Assembly (NCBI RefSeq): GCF_000012225.1
Contig: NC_007716.1
Coordinates: forward strand, 642,570 to 706,569
Origin: Aster yellows witches'-broom phytoplasma AYWB
GTDB taxonomy: Bacteria; Bacillota_I; Bacilli_A; Acholeplasmatales; Acholeplasmataceae
Length of the DNA stretch: 64,000 nt
Direction of reading: 5' to 3'
The notes under the pieces were generated by a model. The model was not told the DNA's origin. It did not search any database and was given only the letters and a program-made list of their open reading frames with translations. Positions 21,666 through 31,772 of this stretch are shown here, piece after piece. A program made the position numbers and the translations under genes. Each line of letters opens with the position of its first letter. The first letter of the stretch is position 1.

Positions 21666-21850
21666 TTAGCATTCGTAAAAAAATAATTTTAATTTAATTT
21701 TATATGGGGGTTTTTATTTTTTTTACTTAACTAGATAGTGTAAAAATAAAATATTTAAAAATATTTATTTAGTTTGAAAAGAAATGAAATTATCTTCTTA
21801 ATTTTTAGTTTTAAAGAGGAATTTTTAAATCAAAAAATGTCCAAAAAATG
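21666..21850 (-). mobile_element. end fragment of the IS3-family element
   Basis: CGTAAAAAAATAATTTTAAT followed by TTAACTAGATAGTGTAAAAATAAAAT closely resembles 32844-32920, the outer part of the IS copy at 31773-33102. Only this end is present. It is a solitary relic. Confidence 0.5.
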
Positions 21851-22073
21851 GAAAGTTGCAGCCTTCGTATAACTCCACACTAAAATAAAAATCTTAGTAA
21901 TTTTTTAATTTGTCTGTGAAATTTTAAAAAATTAACAGGCACCTTTACACTTCTTTAAAAATTATTTTTTAAAGGGTATTAATATTTTATAATTTAAAAA
22001 TTAATAAAAATCCTAATATTATTTGAAAAAATAATCTTGTTGAATCATCATTTTCTGTTAAAATGATAATTGT

Positions 22074-22168
22074 ATTGACAGCGACATTAATCAACAAGTA
22101 TTAATTTTTACACATAAAAAATGTTTAAAATAATTAATGACTCTATTTATGTTTTCGTCGCTGTCAAT
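22074..22168. repeat. 95-bp element with perfect 12-bp inverted ends
   Basis: ATTGACAGCGAC at 22074-22085 is repeated inverted as GTCGCTGTCAAT at 22157-22168. The G+C-rich ends stand out in a region of about 80 percent A+T. The interior is AT-rich and non-coding. It could be a miniature transposable element, a hairpin RNA or a paired operator upstream of the DUF2963-type gene. No clear target-site duplication is seen. Confidence 0.6.
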
Positions 22169-22432
22169 ATATATAGTTTTTTTATCTAAATGTATATATT
22201 TGATTCAAAAATATAATCATTTATTTCACAAACAAACGACTATGTCAAGATTATTATATCATTCATAAAAAAAACTTTCAATAAAATAATTTTTACTCAA
22301 AATGTTGATTTTTATTTTGGCAATATATTAAATATTTTATTTATAATTCAAATATATTTTTTTTAAATTAAACAATTTTTAAACTAATTTTAAAAAAATG
22401 ATAAATCTTTATTAAAAACAGAAAGTAAAAAA

Positions 22433-23188
22433 ATGACAAAAAGTAATTCTCATAAATCAAAAATTATTTTTATTATTTCAGGTTTAGTTATTTCAATAGC
22501 TGTTATTTTTATTTTATTTATTTTTATGTTGTCTTTAAATCAACAAAATCAAACTGAAGAAGAAATAGTTCAACCTCAACATAGAGTTGAACTTCAAAAG
22601 CATTTAAAACGAGATAATGATATTATTCCTAAAAATAAAAATGAAGTTGTTAGAACAAAATCAACAAAAAATATTGTTTATAAACTTGATGGAAAAACAA
22701 AAAAATATATTGAAGAATATGATCCTAAAACAAATGCATTAATTAAAATAATATATTTTAATTTTAATGGAGAACAAATATCTAAAATTCAAGATTTAGA
22801 TCCACAAGGTAATTTAATTAAACAAACAGTTTATCACGAAAATAGCCCAAATATATATAATATTCAATATTATGAACCTCAAACTAAAAATTATTTCAAA
22901 ATAGAATATTTTGAAGTTGACGGTAAAACAATATCTTCTACTGCTGAATATAACCCCCAAAAGAATAATAATTTATTAAAACAAACTTTTTATTTCTCTG
23001 ATGGTAAAATAAGAGCTATATACATTTTTGACCCCATAACACAAAATTTAATTAAAACAACATTTTATCAACCTGATGGTAGAACAATACATTATATCAA
23101 CGAATTTAATGCCATAACAAGAAAAAGAATTAAGCAAACTAATTATAAATTAGATGGAACTATTGATACAATAAAAAATTTTAATTAA
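22433..23188 (+). CDS. DUF2963-type repeat protein, membrane-anchored
   Basis: This 251-aa protein has an N-terminal membrane helix (about 11-34) and then about six repeats of roughly 22 residues. Their pattern is aromatic-(D/N)P-x-(T/K)-x-x-LIK-x-T-x-Y-x-x-DG-x-x-I (for example YDPKTNALIK, FDPITQNLIKTTFYQPDGRTI). This is the pattern of the DUF2963 family, found mainly in phytoplasmas and often in mobile units. The function is unknown. The repeats resemble MORN-like beta hairpins, and the domain would probably face outward. The gene is intact amid decayed DNA and is followed by a strong hairpin. Confidence 0.8.
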   Translation: MTKSNSHKSKIIFIISGLVISIAVIFILFIFMLSLNQQNQTEEEIVQPQHRVELQKHLKRDNDIIPKNKNEVVRTKSTKNIVYKLDGKTKKYIEEYDPKTNALIKIIYFNFNGEQISKIQDLDPQGNLIKQTVYHENSPNIYNIQYYEPQTKNYFKIEYFEVDGKTISSTAEYNPQKNNNLLKQTFYFSDGKIRAIYIFDPITQNLIKTTFYQPDGRTIHYINEFNAITRKRIKQTNYKLDGTIDTIKNFN

Positions 23189-23199
23189 ATATAAAAAAA

Positions 23200-23227
23200 A
23201 TAACTCCCTATTATTTTAGGGAGTTAT
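23200..23227. terminator. bidirectional hairpin terminator after the DUF2963-type gene
   Basis: ATAACTCCCTA pairs with TAGGGAGTTAT around a short loop. The T run is strong only on the minus strand, but the hairpin also follows the plus-strand stop at 23188 by 12 bases. Confidence 0.65.
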
Positions 23228-23483
23228 ACAATAAATAAAAAATAAAATATCAAAAAAAACTAAAAGCTAAACTAAGTATCAATACGTCCCTTGTGTTGTT
23301 TTTAGAAAACAAACTGAAAACATGGATAAATATTTACATAAAGGTTCAAAAGTATATGTATAAGGCACCCTATCATTCCAAAAATATACTAACCAACGAA
23401 GGTCAAAAAACGAACCACCACCAAAGTAATTATTCAAAACATCATCTTTTTAGACAACAAACCCAAATAATATTTACACAATT

Positions 23484-23506
23484 AAGTCCCTTTAGGGACT
23501 TTTTTT
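23484..23506 (+). terminator. Rho-independent terminator without an intact gene upstream
   Basis: AAGTCCC pairs with GGGACTT around TTTA, then a T run. Nothing intact precedes it on the plus strand after 23230, so it probably served a lost gene. Confidence 0.7.
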
Positions 23507-23552
23507 ATACCCAAATTCAAAATAAAATTTAACAAAATTAAGGAGTAAGTAA

Positions 23553-23600
23553 ATGAACTTAAAACCTAAAAAAATCTTTTTCTTATTACTTATATTATAG
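23553..23600 (+). pseudogene. truncated hydrophobic leader (15 codons)
   Basis: AAGGAG stands 7 bases before an ATG that reads MNLKPKKIFFLLLIL and then stops. It looks like the start of a signal peptide cut by the left edge of the duplicated segment at 23568. Confidence 0.35.
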
Positions 23601-24640
23601 CATTAATAATTTCAATAATTTAAAGTTTTTTTTAAGTTTTTGTAATTTATAAATAATTTTATTTATTTTTTTCCAACAACAAAAGCCGTCCAATAATTAG
23701 ACAGCAAAAATTAATTAAAAATATTTAATTTAAACTAATTTAATAAAATTAAGGAGAAAGTTGAAAACTTTGAATATAATTATTTTCAAGATATCTATAC
23801 CAATATTGACATTCAACTTTATTTAATATTTTAATATCTTTTTTTTCATAATCTTTTTTAAGTTTTAATTTAAGTTTTTGTAATTTAAAATATTTTTTAA
23901 AATTCTTATTAAGAAAATAATTTTTTGGTTGAATCTAGATAAATTTAAACTAAAAATAATTAGAATTTTTAACTTGATTTGGGGTCATATAAGATTTAAA
24001 CAATAAAGTTAAATTATGTGGAATTTTAATATTTCTTCCATTAATTATTTTTTTAATATTCCATTCAAATATATTAGAAAAATTAAAATTAACCATTGGA
24101 AATGAACTTAATTCTATTTCTTTAATTATATCATAAGGAAATAATGCCAAAAAGATTCTTTAGGACAAGAAAAACATGTACGAGAAAATCCAAACAAATG
24201 ACGACTATAAAAATCAATTCCTTTATTAGAATTTGATTCAATTTGTTTATCATTTTTAGAAACATATTTACTAACATATGAAACAACTTTATTAACATAA
24301 TTTTTTTTATCAAAAGTGCCTTTATAAAAAAATTTACATTTACTAATTTCAATTTTTTCAAATAAAAGATTTGTTTTTGATGGTCTAAAAATTTGAACGT
24401 TTTGACTAATTGGATTTAAATGTTTATAATGTTTTATATTATTTTTATTCATAACAGATGCATAAGCATTAGCCCAAAGCAAAGCAATTTTTAACACATT
24501 TAACATTCTTTTTCTCATAATAATTTTGAGGTATTTTAATATTACCTTTTTCATCTATTTTATGCATTAAATAATCATCATAAAAAATACTCTTATTTCC
24601 TTTAATAGGTCGGTTTTTCAAACCCAAAGCATAATTTTCC
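23568..24640. repeat. 1.05-kb direct repeat, copy 1
   Basis: This segment is nearly identical, with small indels, to 27099-28146 in the same orientation. Shared landmarks are TTATATTATA.CATTAATAATTTC at the left and GGTCGGTTTTT.AAACC.CAAAGCATAAT at the right. The two copies flank about 2.4 kb containing the SVM gene and the dnaB remnant. Confidence 0.85.
23820..24640 (-). pseudogene. broken Rep-like gene, copy 1
   Basis: On the minus strand the coding sense runs through several frames. In order one reads NRPIKGNKSIFYDDYLMHKIDEKG, then VKCVKNCFALG, then after a shift WANAYASVMNKNN, then KVVSYVSKYVSKNDKQ with YSRHLFGFSRTCFSC. After another shift comes ALFPYDIIKEIELSSFPMVN, ending in a lysine-rich tail. 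A C-x-x-x-C plus WANA block followed by Y-V-S-K-Y-V-S-K recalls replication initiators of small ssDNA phages or rolling-circle plasmids. No HUH motif is visible, so an internal deletion must be assumed if this is a Rep. The family call is tentative. Confidence 0.4.
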
Positions 24641-26045
24641 TAATAAAAAACTTCAAACCTTAGAACAACAAAGAACAAATTATTATTTTAAAAACTAGAA
24701 CAAATAAAAAACATCGCAAGAAAAATTATTATATCAAATAAAACAACAAAAAAACATAAAGTAGCTATTTGACAATCTAAAAAAAGAAAAAAGATTGTTA
24801 AAAACTCAAAACAATGAAGATAACAACCACACACCGATCAGAAATGACAATGAAAATGACTAATTCAAATTTTACTATTGATTTTGTATCTGGAAAGTTA
24901 TTTGTTGTTGGTTTATGTTTTATATTTAAATATCTCTTTTTCAGTTTCCTTCGACTATTCAATCCCAACGATAATAACCCAATTAAAAAGAAAATGAAAC
25001 CCCAAACTCAAATAATCAAAAAAAAGATTTAAAAAAAGATATCGATTAAAAAAATCCCAAACAAACAAGAATATAACGAAAATATCACATTAGAAACTTT
25101 AATAAATCAAGAAAATTATCAAAATTATCAATAATTTATTTATTACCAAAAAAAATCAAACCTTACAAGAAGTAATGACTTTGAATGACGCTAATAAAAA
25201 TATTATTAAAGACTAAATGATTCAAAACAAAGGCAATACTGAAGAATTTTAAAAATTAAAAAGTTAAGTGTGTTAAAATAGTGATGTATTAAAAAGGAAA
25301 GGAATCTATAATCAAAATTAAAAAAATAATCAAATAGTTTTTTATTATTTTAGGGATAATTCTTTTTTTATTATCAGTTGGATTGTTTTAATTGAAATGG
25401 AAATCATTAAATTACCGAAAGAAAAATCCCTATTTTAAAAGAAATCAAATCTGATATAAAAGGCGAATAAGAAGAAATTAATTATAAAGTAAGAAATCAA
25501 CGAATAATTAAAATTCATTACATATTTGATTGCTTTAATGGCATCGGTTATTATCAACAACAAACTCAAACCAAAAAGGGCGGTTTTAATGATATTTTAA
25601 CCATTTAACACAGACTCCAAACCCAAAAAAGAACATTCTAACTTAGTTTTTTTAAATCAAAGATCGTCATCCTTTCAGTCGTTGGAATAAAAGATCTTGA
25701 TACTTATAACCATACCACTTTTAACGGATTTGATGTTGATTCTTTCGATGCTTAAGATGATATTTTTATTTAGATAAATATGTAAAATTCGAAAAATAAC
25801 AACAATGACGATTAAAGACTATTGCCTTGGCGGTTGTTTCGTTGAAAATGATAACTTCGCATTAACCTTTTTCCATCTCCACCTTAACCCCGTCCGCAAT
25901 ACTTTATCTCTTTAACAAGTTAAACACAAATATGATAAATCCCAAGAAACCAAAAAATAATAAAAGAAATATTATATCACTAGTTGCAAAATTTTAATAA
26001 CTCCAATATGTTAAAAATTAAAGGAATAAAAGGAGATTTAATATA
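24641..26045. other. decayed accessory DNA between repeat copy 1 and the SVM gene
   Basis: No intact gene is seen. On the plus strand scraps of a charged, coiled-coil-like protein (24660-24860), of a protein with NQTLQEVMTLNDANKNIIKD (25150-25220), and of a small membrane protein (IKKIIK then FFIILGIILFLLSVGLF, 25330-25390) are broken by stops. A stretch near 25670-25760 reads GIKDLDTYNHTTFNGFDVDSFDA. I cannot assign these; they resemble the hypothetical genes of phytoplasma mobile units in size and spacing. Confidence 0.4.
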
Positions 26046-26324
26046 ATGTTTAAATTTAAAAACAATTTATTATTATTGAATATATTTTTATTTATTTTAT
26101 TAGGATTATTTTTAATTACTAATAATCATCAAGTTATGGCGACGCCTTATAATGTTCCTTTAAAAACAATTTATCAAATTCAAAACAACCATATTAAAGA
26201 AAATAAAAATAAACCAATAAAAATTAGTTACTATATTAATGATAAAAAATTATCATTAGAAGATATGGCAAAAAAAATAAATATAATTAATAATTTAAAC
26301 AAAAAACCTATTAGTAGGTTATAA
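26046..26324 (+). CDS. SVM-family secreted protein (putative effector)
   Basis: The first 32 residues are the sequence-variable-mosaic (SVM) signal peptide typical of phytoplasma secreted proteins: MFKFKNNLLLLNIF, a hydrophobic core, then LITNNHQVMA, with cleavage expected after residue 32. The mature part is only 60 residues, basic and hydrophilic (TPYNVPLKTIYQIQNNH to NKKPISRL). Known SVM proteins include effectors that leave the phloem and alter plant development. The mature part is not one I recognise, so the target is unknown. AAAAGGAG precedes ATG at good spacing. It lies just upstream of a decayed dnaB, a usual mobile-unit setting. It may be C-terminally truncated. Confidence 0.88.
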   Translation: MFKFKNNLLLLNIFLFILLGLFLITNNHQVMATPYNVPLKTIYQIQNNHIKENKNKPIKISYYINDKKLSLEDMAKKINIINNLNKKPISRL

Positions 26325-26389
26325 CAAAAAAATAAAAATAAATTGAATTCAACAAAATAGATGTTATATTTTATTGTTAAGAATAAGGT

Positions 26390-27060
26390 CCCCAAATTGT
26401 CTCTTTACATCCTGATTTTTTTGACAAAGATAATCTCAGGCAAAACAAAAAAATCCAAGAAGAATATTACCACTTATCGGAAACTTTTAAAGGGCTCAAC
26501 CAATTAACAAAAGGATTCAAAAAAGTCCAAATCATAACTATTAGGGGAGATTGGATTAGATAAAGCAACTTTGGTCTATAACTTCATTTTATATATAGCC
26601 AAAACCAAAAAACCAAGAAATTTCTCATTATCCTCATATTTTGGTATTTTCTTATGAAATGACCTTAGAAGAAAATTTAAATCGTTTATTATCCCACCAA
26701 ACTCAAATTCCCTTGAATGTTATTTTAGATAAAAAATTGGAGGACTTAAGCATCACGCAAAACACCTACAAGGAAAGGATAAAAACAACAAAACAATTTT
26801 TTTTACCAACATAAATTTATCATTTAATTATGATAAAAGCAAAAATATTAATTATGTAATTTATTTAGTTTATAGCCTTCATTTAAAACAAAAAAAGCCG
26901 AAATTATCGTCATTGACCACATTCAAATAACCAAAACCAACAACCATTTAGAAAATGACCGTCTAGCCATTAACGAAATCATGACTAAATTAAAAAAAAA
27001 TAGCCATTGAATTAAACATTGTTATTATCATTTTATCTCAATTTTCAAGGGATTTTTTGT
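26390..27060 (+). pseudogene. dnaB: decayed replicative helicase DnaB of a potential mobile unit
   Basis: The frame wanders, but DnaB landmarks follow in order: LDKATLVYNFILYIA, then HYPHILVFSYEMTLEENLNRLL, then the Walker B region AEIIVIDHIQITKTNNHLENDRLAI, and VIIILSQFSRD, equivalent to the helicase LSQLSR motif. Many stops and frameshifts show that it is dead. Phytoplasma mobile units carry a dnaB with tra5, dnaG, tmk, ssb, himA and hflB; only dnaB and the IS3-type transposase are recognisable here. Confidence 0.7.
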
Positions 27061-27098
27061 AGGCGATTACTGAGTTTTTTAAAATATTGTTTCTTTTT

Positions 27099-28146
27099 AA
27101 AAAAATCTTTTTATTATTGCTTATATTATAACATTAATAATTTCAATAATTTAAAGTTTTTGTAATTTATAAATAATTTTATTTATTTTTTTCCAACAAC
27201 AAAAGCCGTCCAATAATTAGACAGCAAAATTAATTAAAAATATTTAATTTAAACTAATTTAATCAAATTAAATTAAGGAGAAAGTTGAAAACTTTAAATA
27301 TAATTATTTTCAAGATATCTATACCAATATTGACATTCAACTTTATTTAATATTTTAATATCTTTTTTTTAATAATCTTTTTTAAGTTTTAATTTAAGTT
27401 TTTGTAATTTAAAATATTTTTTAAAATCCTTATTAAGAAAATAATTTTTTGGTTGAATGCTAGATAAATTTAAACTAAAATAATTAGAATTTTGAGTTTG
27501 GTTTGGAGTCATATAAGATTTAAACAATAAAGTTAAATTATGTGGAATTTTAATATTTATTCCATTAATTATTTGTTTAATATTCCATTCAAATATATTA
27601 GAAAAATCAAAATTAACCATCGGAAATGAACTTAATTCTATTTCTTTAATTATATCATAAGGAAATAATGCCAAAAAGATTCTTTAGGACAAGAAAAGCA
27701 TGTAAGAGAAAATCCAAACAAATGACGACTATAAAAATCAATTCCTTTATTAGAATTTGATTCATTTTGTTTATCATTTTTAAAAACATATTTACTAACA
27801 TATGAAACAACTTTATTAACATAATCTTTTTTATCAAAAGTGCCTTTATAAAAAACTTTACATTTACTAATTTTAATTTTTTCAAATGATGGTCTAAAAA
27901 TTTGAACGTTTTAACTAATTGGATTTAAATGTTTATAATGTTTTATATTATTTTTATTCATAACAGATGCATAAGCATTAGCCCAAAGCAAAGCAATTTT
28001 TAACACATTTAACATTCTTTTTCTCATAATAATTTTGAGGTATTTTAATATTACCTTTTTCATCTATTTTATGCATTAAATAATCATCATAAAAAATACT
28101 CTTATTTCCTTTAATAGGTCGGTTTTTTAAACCCCAAAGCATAATC
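27099..28146. repeat. 1.05-kb direct repeat, copy 2
   Basis: Second copy of 23568-24640, same orientation, offset about 3.5 kb. It differs by scattered substitutions and small indels (for example a missing stretch where copy 1 reads ATAAAAGATTTGTTTTTGA near 24363). Confidence 0.85.
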
Positions 28147-28190
28147 TTTATCAGTACACAAATAACGAGAATATCCACAAAAAGAATTAT
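27330..28190 (-). pseudogene. broken Rep-like gene, copy 2
   Basis: This copy carries the same breaks as copy 1: a stop after CVKNCFALG, and a frame change between SFWHYFL and ALFPYDII. It adds private lesions such as a stop in place of the Gln of ISQNV. It extends further at the N-terminal side (FCGYSRYLCTDKDYALG, 28195-28130) than copy 1. It keeps a longer intact C-terminal frame (27369-27674) ending FKLQKLKLKLKKDY. Shared lesions mean the gene was already dead, or frameshifted, when the segment was duplicated. Confidence 0.4.
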
Positions 28191-28199
28191 TTCAAATAA

Positions 28200-28990
28200 A
28201 AAACTTTTTTACAAACATTAAAAGGAGAATTATTAAATATTACAATTGTTTCTCATTCTAAAAAGAAAAATTACTACCAACAAGTAAACTACCGCCCAAA
28301 AACCAAACTCTATTTGTAGACCCTCAAATCTTAGATGAAATAAAAAAAATATAGAATAGAAATAATCAAAAATCATCATTCCGAAGAACATAATAATATA
28401 ACTCTAAACAACCACATAAAACCCAAAATAATACCCTTAAAAAAAAACATTTCTCTATCTTCCCCAAATATAAATATCTCAACGAACAAAAAGACTACAT
28501 TAAAGAATTTAATAAGCAAAATAAACATAGATAAGTTAGATACTTTAAATTAGATTTTTAAAAAAAGATAAATATAAAAAAAACCCCTATCAAAACAAAC
28601 TATAAAAAAGCCTAAACGTTATTTATTATCAATTATAAGATTTTAAACACATCAAAGTGTTTTTAACCAAAAATAAAAAAGGTTGTCGGGTTAAAAAAAT
28701 ACATCCCATGTATAAATATATATCCAAAATCAAATAAACACTTCATTAAAAGTTTTATAACAGCTTTTAATATCTAAAATTCTTTGTCAAAGCCAAACCT
28801 TTTTAAGGGGTGATATTTTATATATTATATCGATAATGATAATCGATATTTGATATTTGATATTTGATATTATAGTTATATCATTTATCTATCATTATTA
28901 TTTTCCGATATATAAATAACTCCCTAATTTTTCCTTTCGGTTATTGGAAAAAGAGTTTTTTAAAATTCTAAAACCAAACCAAAAGCCCTC
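28200..28990. other. decayed accessory DNA
   Basis: No intact gene is seen. The plus strand keeps fragments such as KHFSIFPKYKYLNEQKDYIKEF near 28445-28515 and scraps near 28600-28680. I cannot assign them. Four tandem near-copies of GATATTT lie at 28845-28872. Confidence 0.35.
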
Positions 28991-28996
28991 AATGCG

Positions 28997-30226
28997 CTGA
29001 AGCGCTAATAAAACTAATAAATATAAAAGATAAAAAAGATAACATTAATTAGATAATGTTTTCAAATGCCCCAAATGAGACTGATAACCTAATTTAACAA
29101 AAAAAGCCAATTTTTATTATAAAAAGAAATAAATTTCCTAATTTTTTTATTAATCATATTAAAAGAATCTAAAAATAATCGCGGTTCTTGTTTTGTTTTA
29201 ATAAAAACCTTAATAAGACTCAGTTACCGTGTTATCGTTGGGTGTAGATTTGCGCGACATACTAAAAAAACCTCTATTATTTAAATAAAATTGAAATTTA
29301 ATACTTTGATAAACTTTCAACTGATCTGAGTGAATAATACAAGTTTTTTTTAATTTAAGTATTTTTTTTAAAATTTTTTTTAACTAATTCTAAATTAGGA
29401 TTTTTGCCAATAACCGATGCCAAAAATTGATCATTATACCCATCAATAATCGTTGAAACCCACAAATGCACTTTAATATTTGTAAAACCAAGTCAAATCA
29501 GTGTATAATTTAGTTAATGATTTATTAGTTTAAAATCATTTTTAATTAAATTAGTTTTTTTGAAAATTCCTCATAAAATTTTTTTTTGAATTAGGTTGTC
29601 TCCATTTCATCAACCATTTTATTTTTTTCATAATTTTTAACACTAATTTATGATTAATGTTGTGATTTTAAAAATTCTTTGATAAAGAACTGCAATTTGT
29701 CCATAACCAATTGAAAAATAATTTTTTTGATATAAAAAAACCCTACCAATTTTTTTAACGCCAAATAATCGATGATTTTAGTTTTTTCTTTTTTGGTTTT
29801 TTGTTTCTTCACCAAAAATAATAATTATTGTGATTTTTTTTGAATAATTTTAAAATTTTATAAATAAAAAAAGTATTTTTGTGAAAATTTTAACTAAGGT
29901 GAAAATAATATTTTCTAAATTAGGGTTACTATAATCAATAACGATTTACAATAATTCAATTTCTTTTCTTGTTATTTGTATTTTTCATCAACATAACCGC
30001 CTTTCATTCCTTACATTTTACCATCTAAATATTTTTTCTCAACAAAAAAACAATCAAACAACATAATTTCGCAAAAAAACAGAAAAGACAACGCCCCATT
30101 ATTAAAGAAATTTTGCAATTTTTTGTAATGTTTTTTTGATTTTAAAAGATGAGAATAAATACCTAAATAAGAAATTAATTGTTAATTTTTTAACCCTAAA
30201 ATGCGTGGTAAATGGGGTGCAGTTCG
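28997..30226 (-). mobile_element. tra5: IS3-family (IS150-like) element with dead transposase, copy 1
   Basis: Minus-strand fragments read LYTDLTWFTNIKVHLWVSTIIDGY, then ACIIHSDQ-like (IHSDQ), then GFFSMSRKSTPNDNTVTES and a tail KKIRKFISFYNKNW. These carry the D, D and E blocks of the DDE catalytic triad in the IS3 order. Many stops and frameshifts inactivate it. The sequence is nearly identical to 31773-33102 in the same orientation, and together they flank an intact secreted-protein gene. The outer limit near 30226 is set by the shared GGTAAATGGGGTG.AGTTCGT. Confidence 0.8.
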
Positions 30227-30381
30227 TTTTTTTAAGTAATGTGATATAATAAGAATAGCATAGACAAATTTATTTTTAAAATAAATTTGTCTATGGTTAA
30301 ATTGAATTGCGATATTCCATTTTTTAATATATTTTTTTATTTAAACTAATAAAAAAAAATAAAAATGAGGTATATAAAATA

Positions 30382-31188
30382 ATGAAATTAGATATTAAAA
30401 AAAATTATTTTTTTAATAAAAAATATTTTAAATTTACATTTGTATTTGTTTTGTTTGTTTTATTATTTAATAAATTTAATCAAAACCATATATTTGCTAT
30501 GATAAATAAAGATATTGCTTCTTCTTCAACATCAAATAGAATCCATTCGAATCAATCAAAAAAAATAAGTTTAACAAGTAGTTCAAAAAGTTTCGAAACT
30601 TTGGAAGGACTAAGTCATAAAAAATCAAATCCACAAAATTTATCTTTTTATGATATTGTAAAAAATATTAAATTGGATTTAAATAAAAATTATCATTTAG
30701 GAGTGTTTTCTTTAGAAGAAATAAAAGATCAATTTTCAGATATTTTAATCAATTTTTACCCTTCATTTAAATTTTATGGTTCTTTTCCAACTACAGAAGG
30801 TTCTCAAAACTTTTTTAAAATATATGAACAACAAAGCCATCCACAATCATTTTATATATCTTTAAAAGATTTTGAAGAAATATTTGAAGAAGGAGGAGGA
30901 GGAGTCATTTATAATAAATTAAGATTAAAACAAAATGAAATACAAAAAAGAACAATTTATAGTTTTTTTTACGATACCGAAAGTCATAATTATATAGGTT
31001 CTGATGAACATACAAGATGGAATTCTGATAATGTACTTGATTTTATTGTAGATATAGAAATAACTAAATCTCCTATAAGTAATGCTATTCCAATAAATTT
31101 ACTTTTTAAAACATTTTCTTATACATCAGATAATTTATTTTTTGATATTGGTTTTGGAATAGATAATGTTTCCTTTATAAAAAAATAA
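30382..31188 (+). CDS. secreted protein of unknown family, between two IS copies
   Basis: I do not recognise a family. The 268-aa protein starts with a basic N-terminus and a long hydrophobic core (about 17-33, FKFTFVFVLFVLLFNKF), with a likely signal-peptidase site after NQNHIFA (about residue 39). The mature part of about 229 residues has a Ser/Thr-rich start and no further membrane segment, so it should be released. It contains EEGGGGVIYNKLRLKQNE and several DIxI-type strand patterns. GAGG lies before ATG 30382. A long perfect terminator follows. The intact frame between dead transposases suggests it is under selection. It could be an effector or surface-released protein. Confidence 0.78.
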   Translation: MKLDIKKNYFFNKKYFKFTFVFVLFVLLFNKFNQNHIFAMINKDIASSSTSNRIHSNQSKKISLTSSSKSFETLEGLSHKKSNPQNLSFYDIVKNIKLDLNKNYHLGVFSLEEIKDQFSDILINFYPSFKFYGSFPTTEGSQNFFKIYEQQSHPQSFYISLKDFEEIFEEGGGGVIYNKLRLKQNEIQKRTIYSFFYDTESHNYIGSDEHTRWNSDNVLDFIVDIEITKSPISNAIPINLLFKTFSYTSDNLFFDIGFGIDNVSFIKK

Positions 31189-31250
31189 AAAATAACTTTT
31201 TAAAATATTATTTAGTTTAGAATTTATTTTTTCTTCTTTTCTTTTTTTAT

Positions 31251-31296
31251 AAACAAAAAAACTAATCTTTCTAAAAAAAGATTAGTTTTTTTGTTT
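31251..31296. terminator. very strong bidirectional terminator
   Basis: AAACAAAAAAACTAATCTTT (31251-31270) pairs perfectly with its inverted copy (31277-31296) around CTAAAA, a 20-bp stem with T-rich ends on both strands. It lies about 60 bases after the secreted-protein gene. Confidence 0.88.
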
Positions 31297-31299
31297 ATA

Positions 31300-31772
31300 T
31301 TTTTAATATCTTGTTTTTATAAAAAATTATAATGAAAATTAAAGTCCATATTAAAAATATTGTTATTTTATAATTGGTAATGTTTAAAATATTTTTTTTA
31401 AAATATTACTTTTAGAAAATGCAATAAAAGGGAATGTGCTTTTGTGTAGGTGATAAATATCTTGTTGAGATTAAATGTTAATTGGATTTCTTTGATAACA
31501 AAAGGCAAAAAAATTATTATAATAAAAGCTTTCTTCTAAGTTAAAATAGTTTTTCAAAAGGTGCTATCTATTGTAATCATTTGGCTTTTTTGGTTAACTA
31601 AATTTAATGCTAAATGGCTTTAAAATATGAGGTGCTAATGATGATTTATTAAATATCTTATTATGATTAATAATTAAATATATTTTTTCCCTAATAAAAG
31701 TTGTTTATCAGGAGTAAAGGTGAAAAAACAAGATAATTTATTTAGATTCAAAAGTTATGTAGCCATAACGCT
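31300..31772. other. decayed DNA between the terminator and IS copy 2
   Basis: No intact gene is seen. The minus strand keeps a coding-like scrap (YFNLEESFYYNNFFAFCYQRNPINI near 31565-31480) that I cannot assign. Confidence 0.3.

Noticed and set aside
23293..23532. Open frame of 79 codons starting at TTG
   Set aside because: It reads through the terminator at 23484-23506, has no ribosome site and a composition unlike a protein.
24814..25032. Open frame of 72 codons
   Set aside because: It lies in decayed DNA with no ribosome site; the frame is one of several broken ones.
28845..28872. Tandem GATATTT repeats as a possible CRISPR or regulatory array
   Set aside because: Units are only 7 bases without spacers, explained by slippage in AT-rich DNA. 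No CRISPR array or cas gene is seen in the window.
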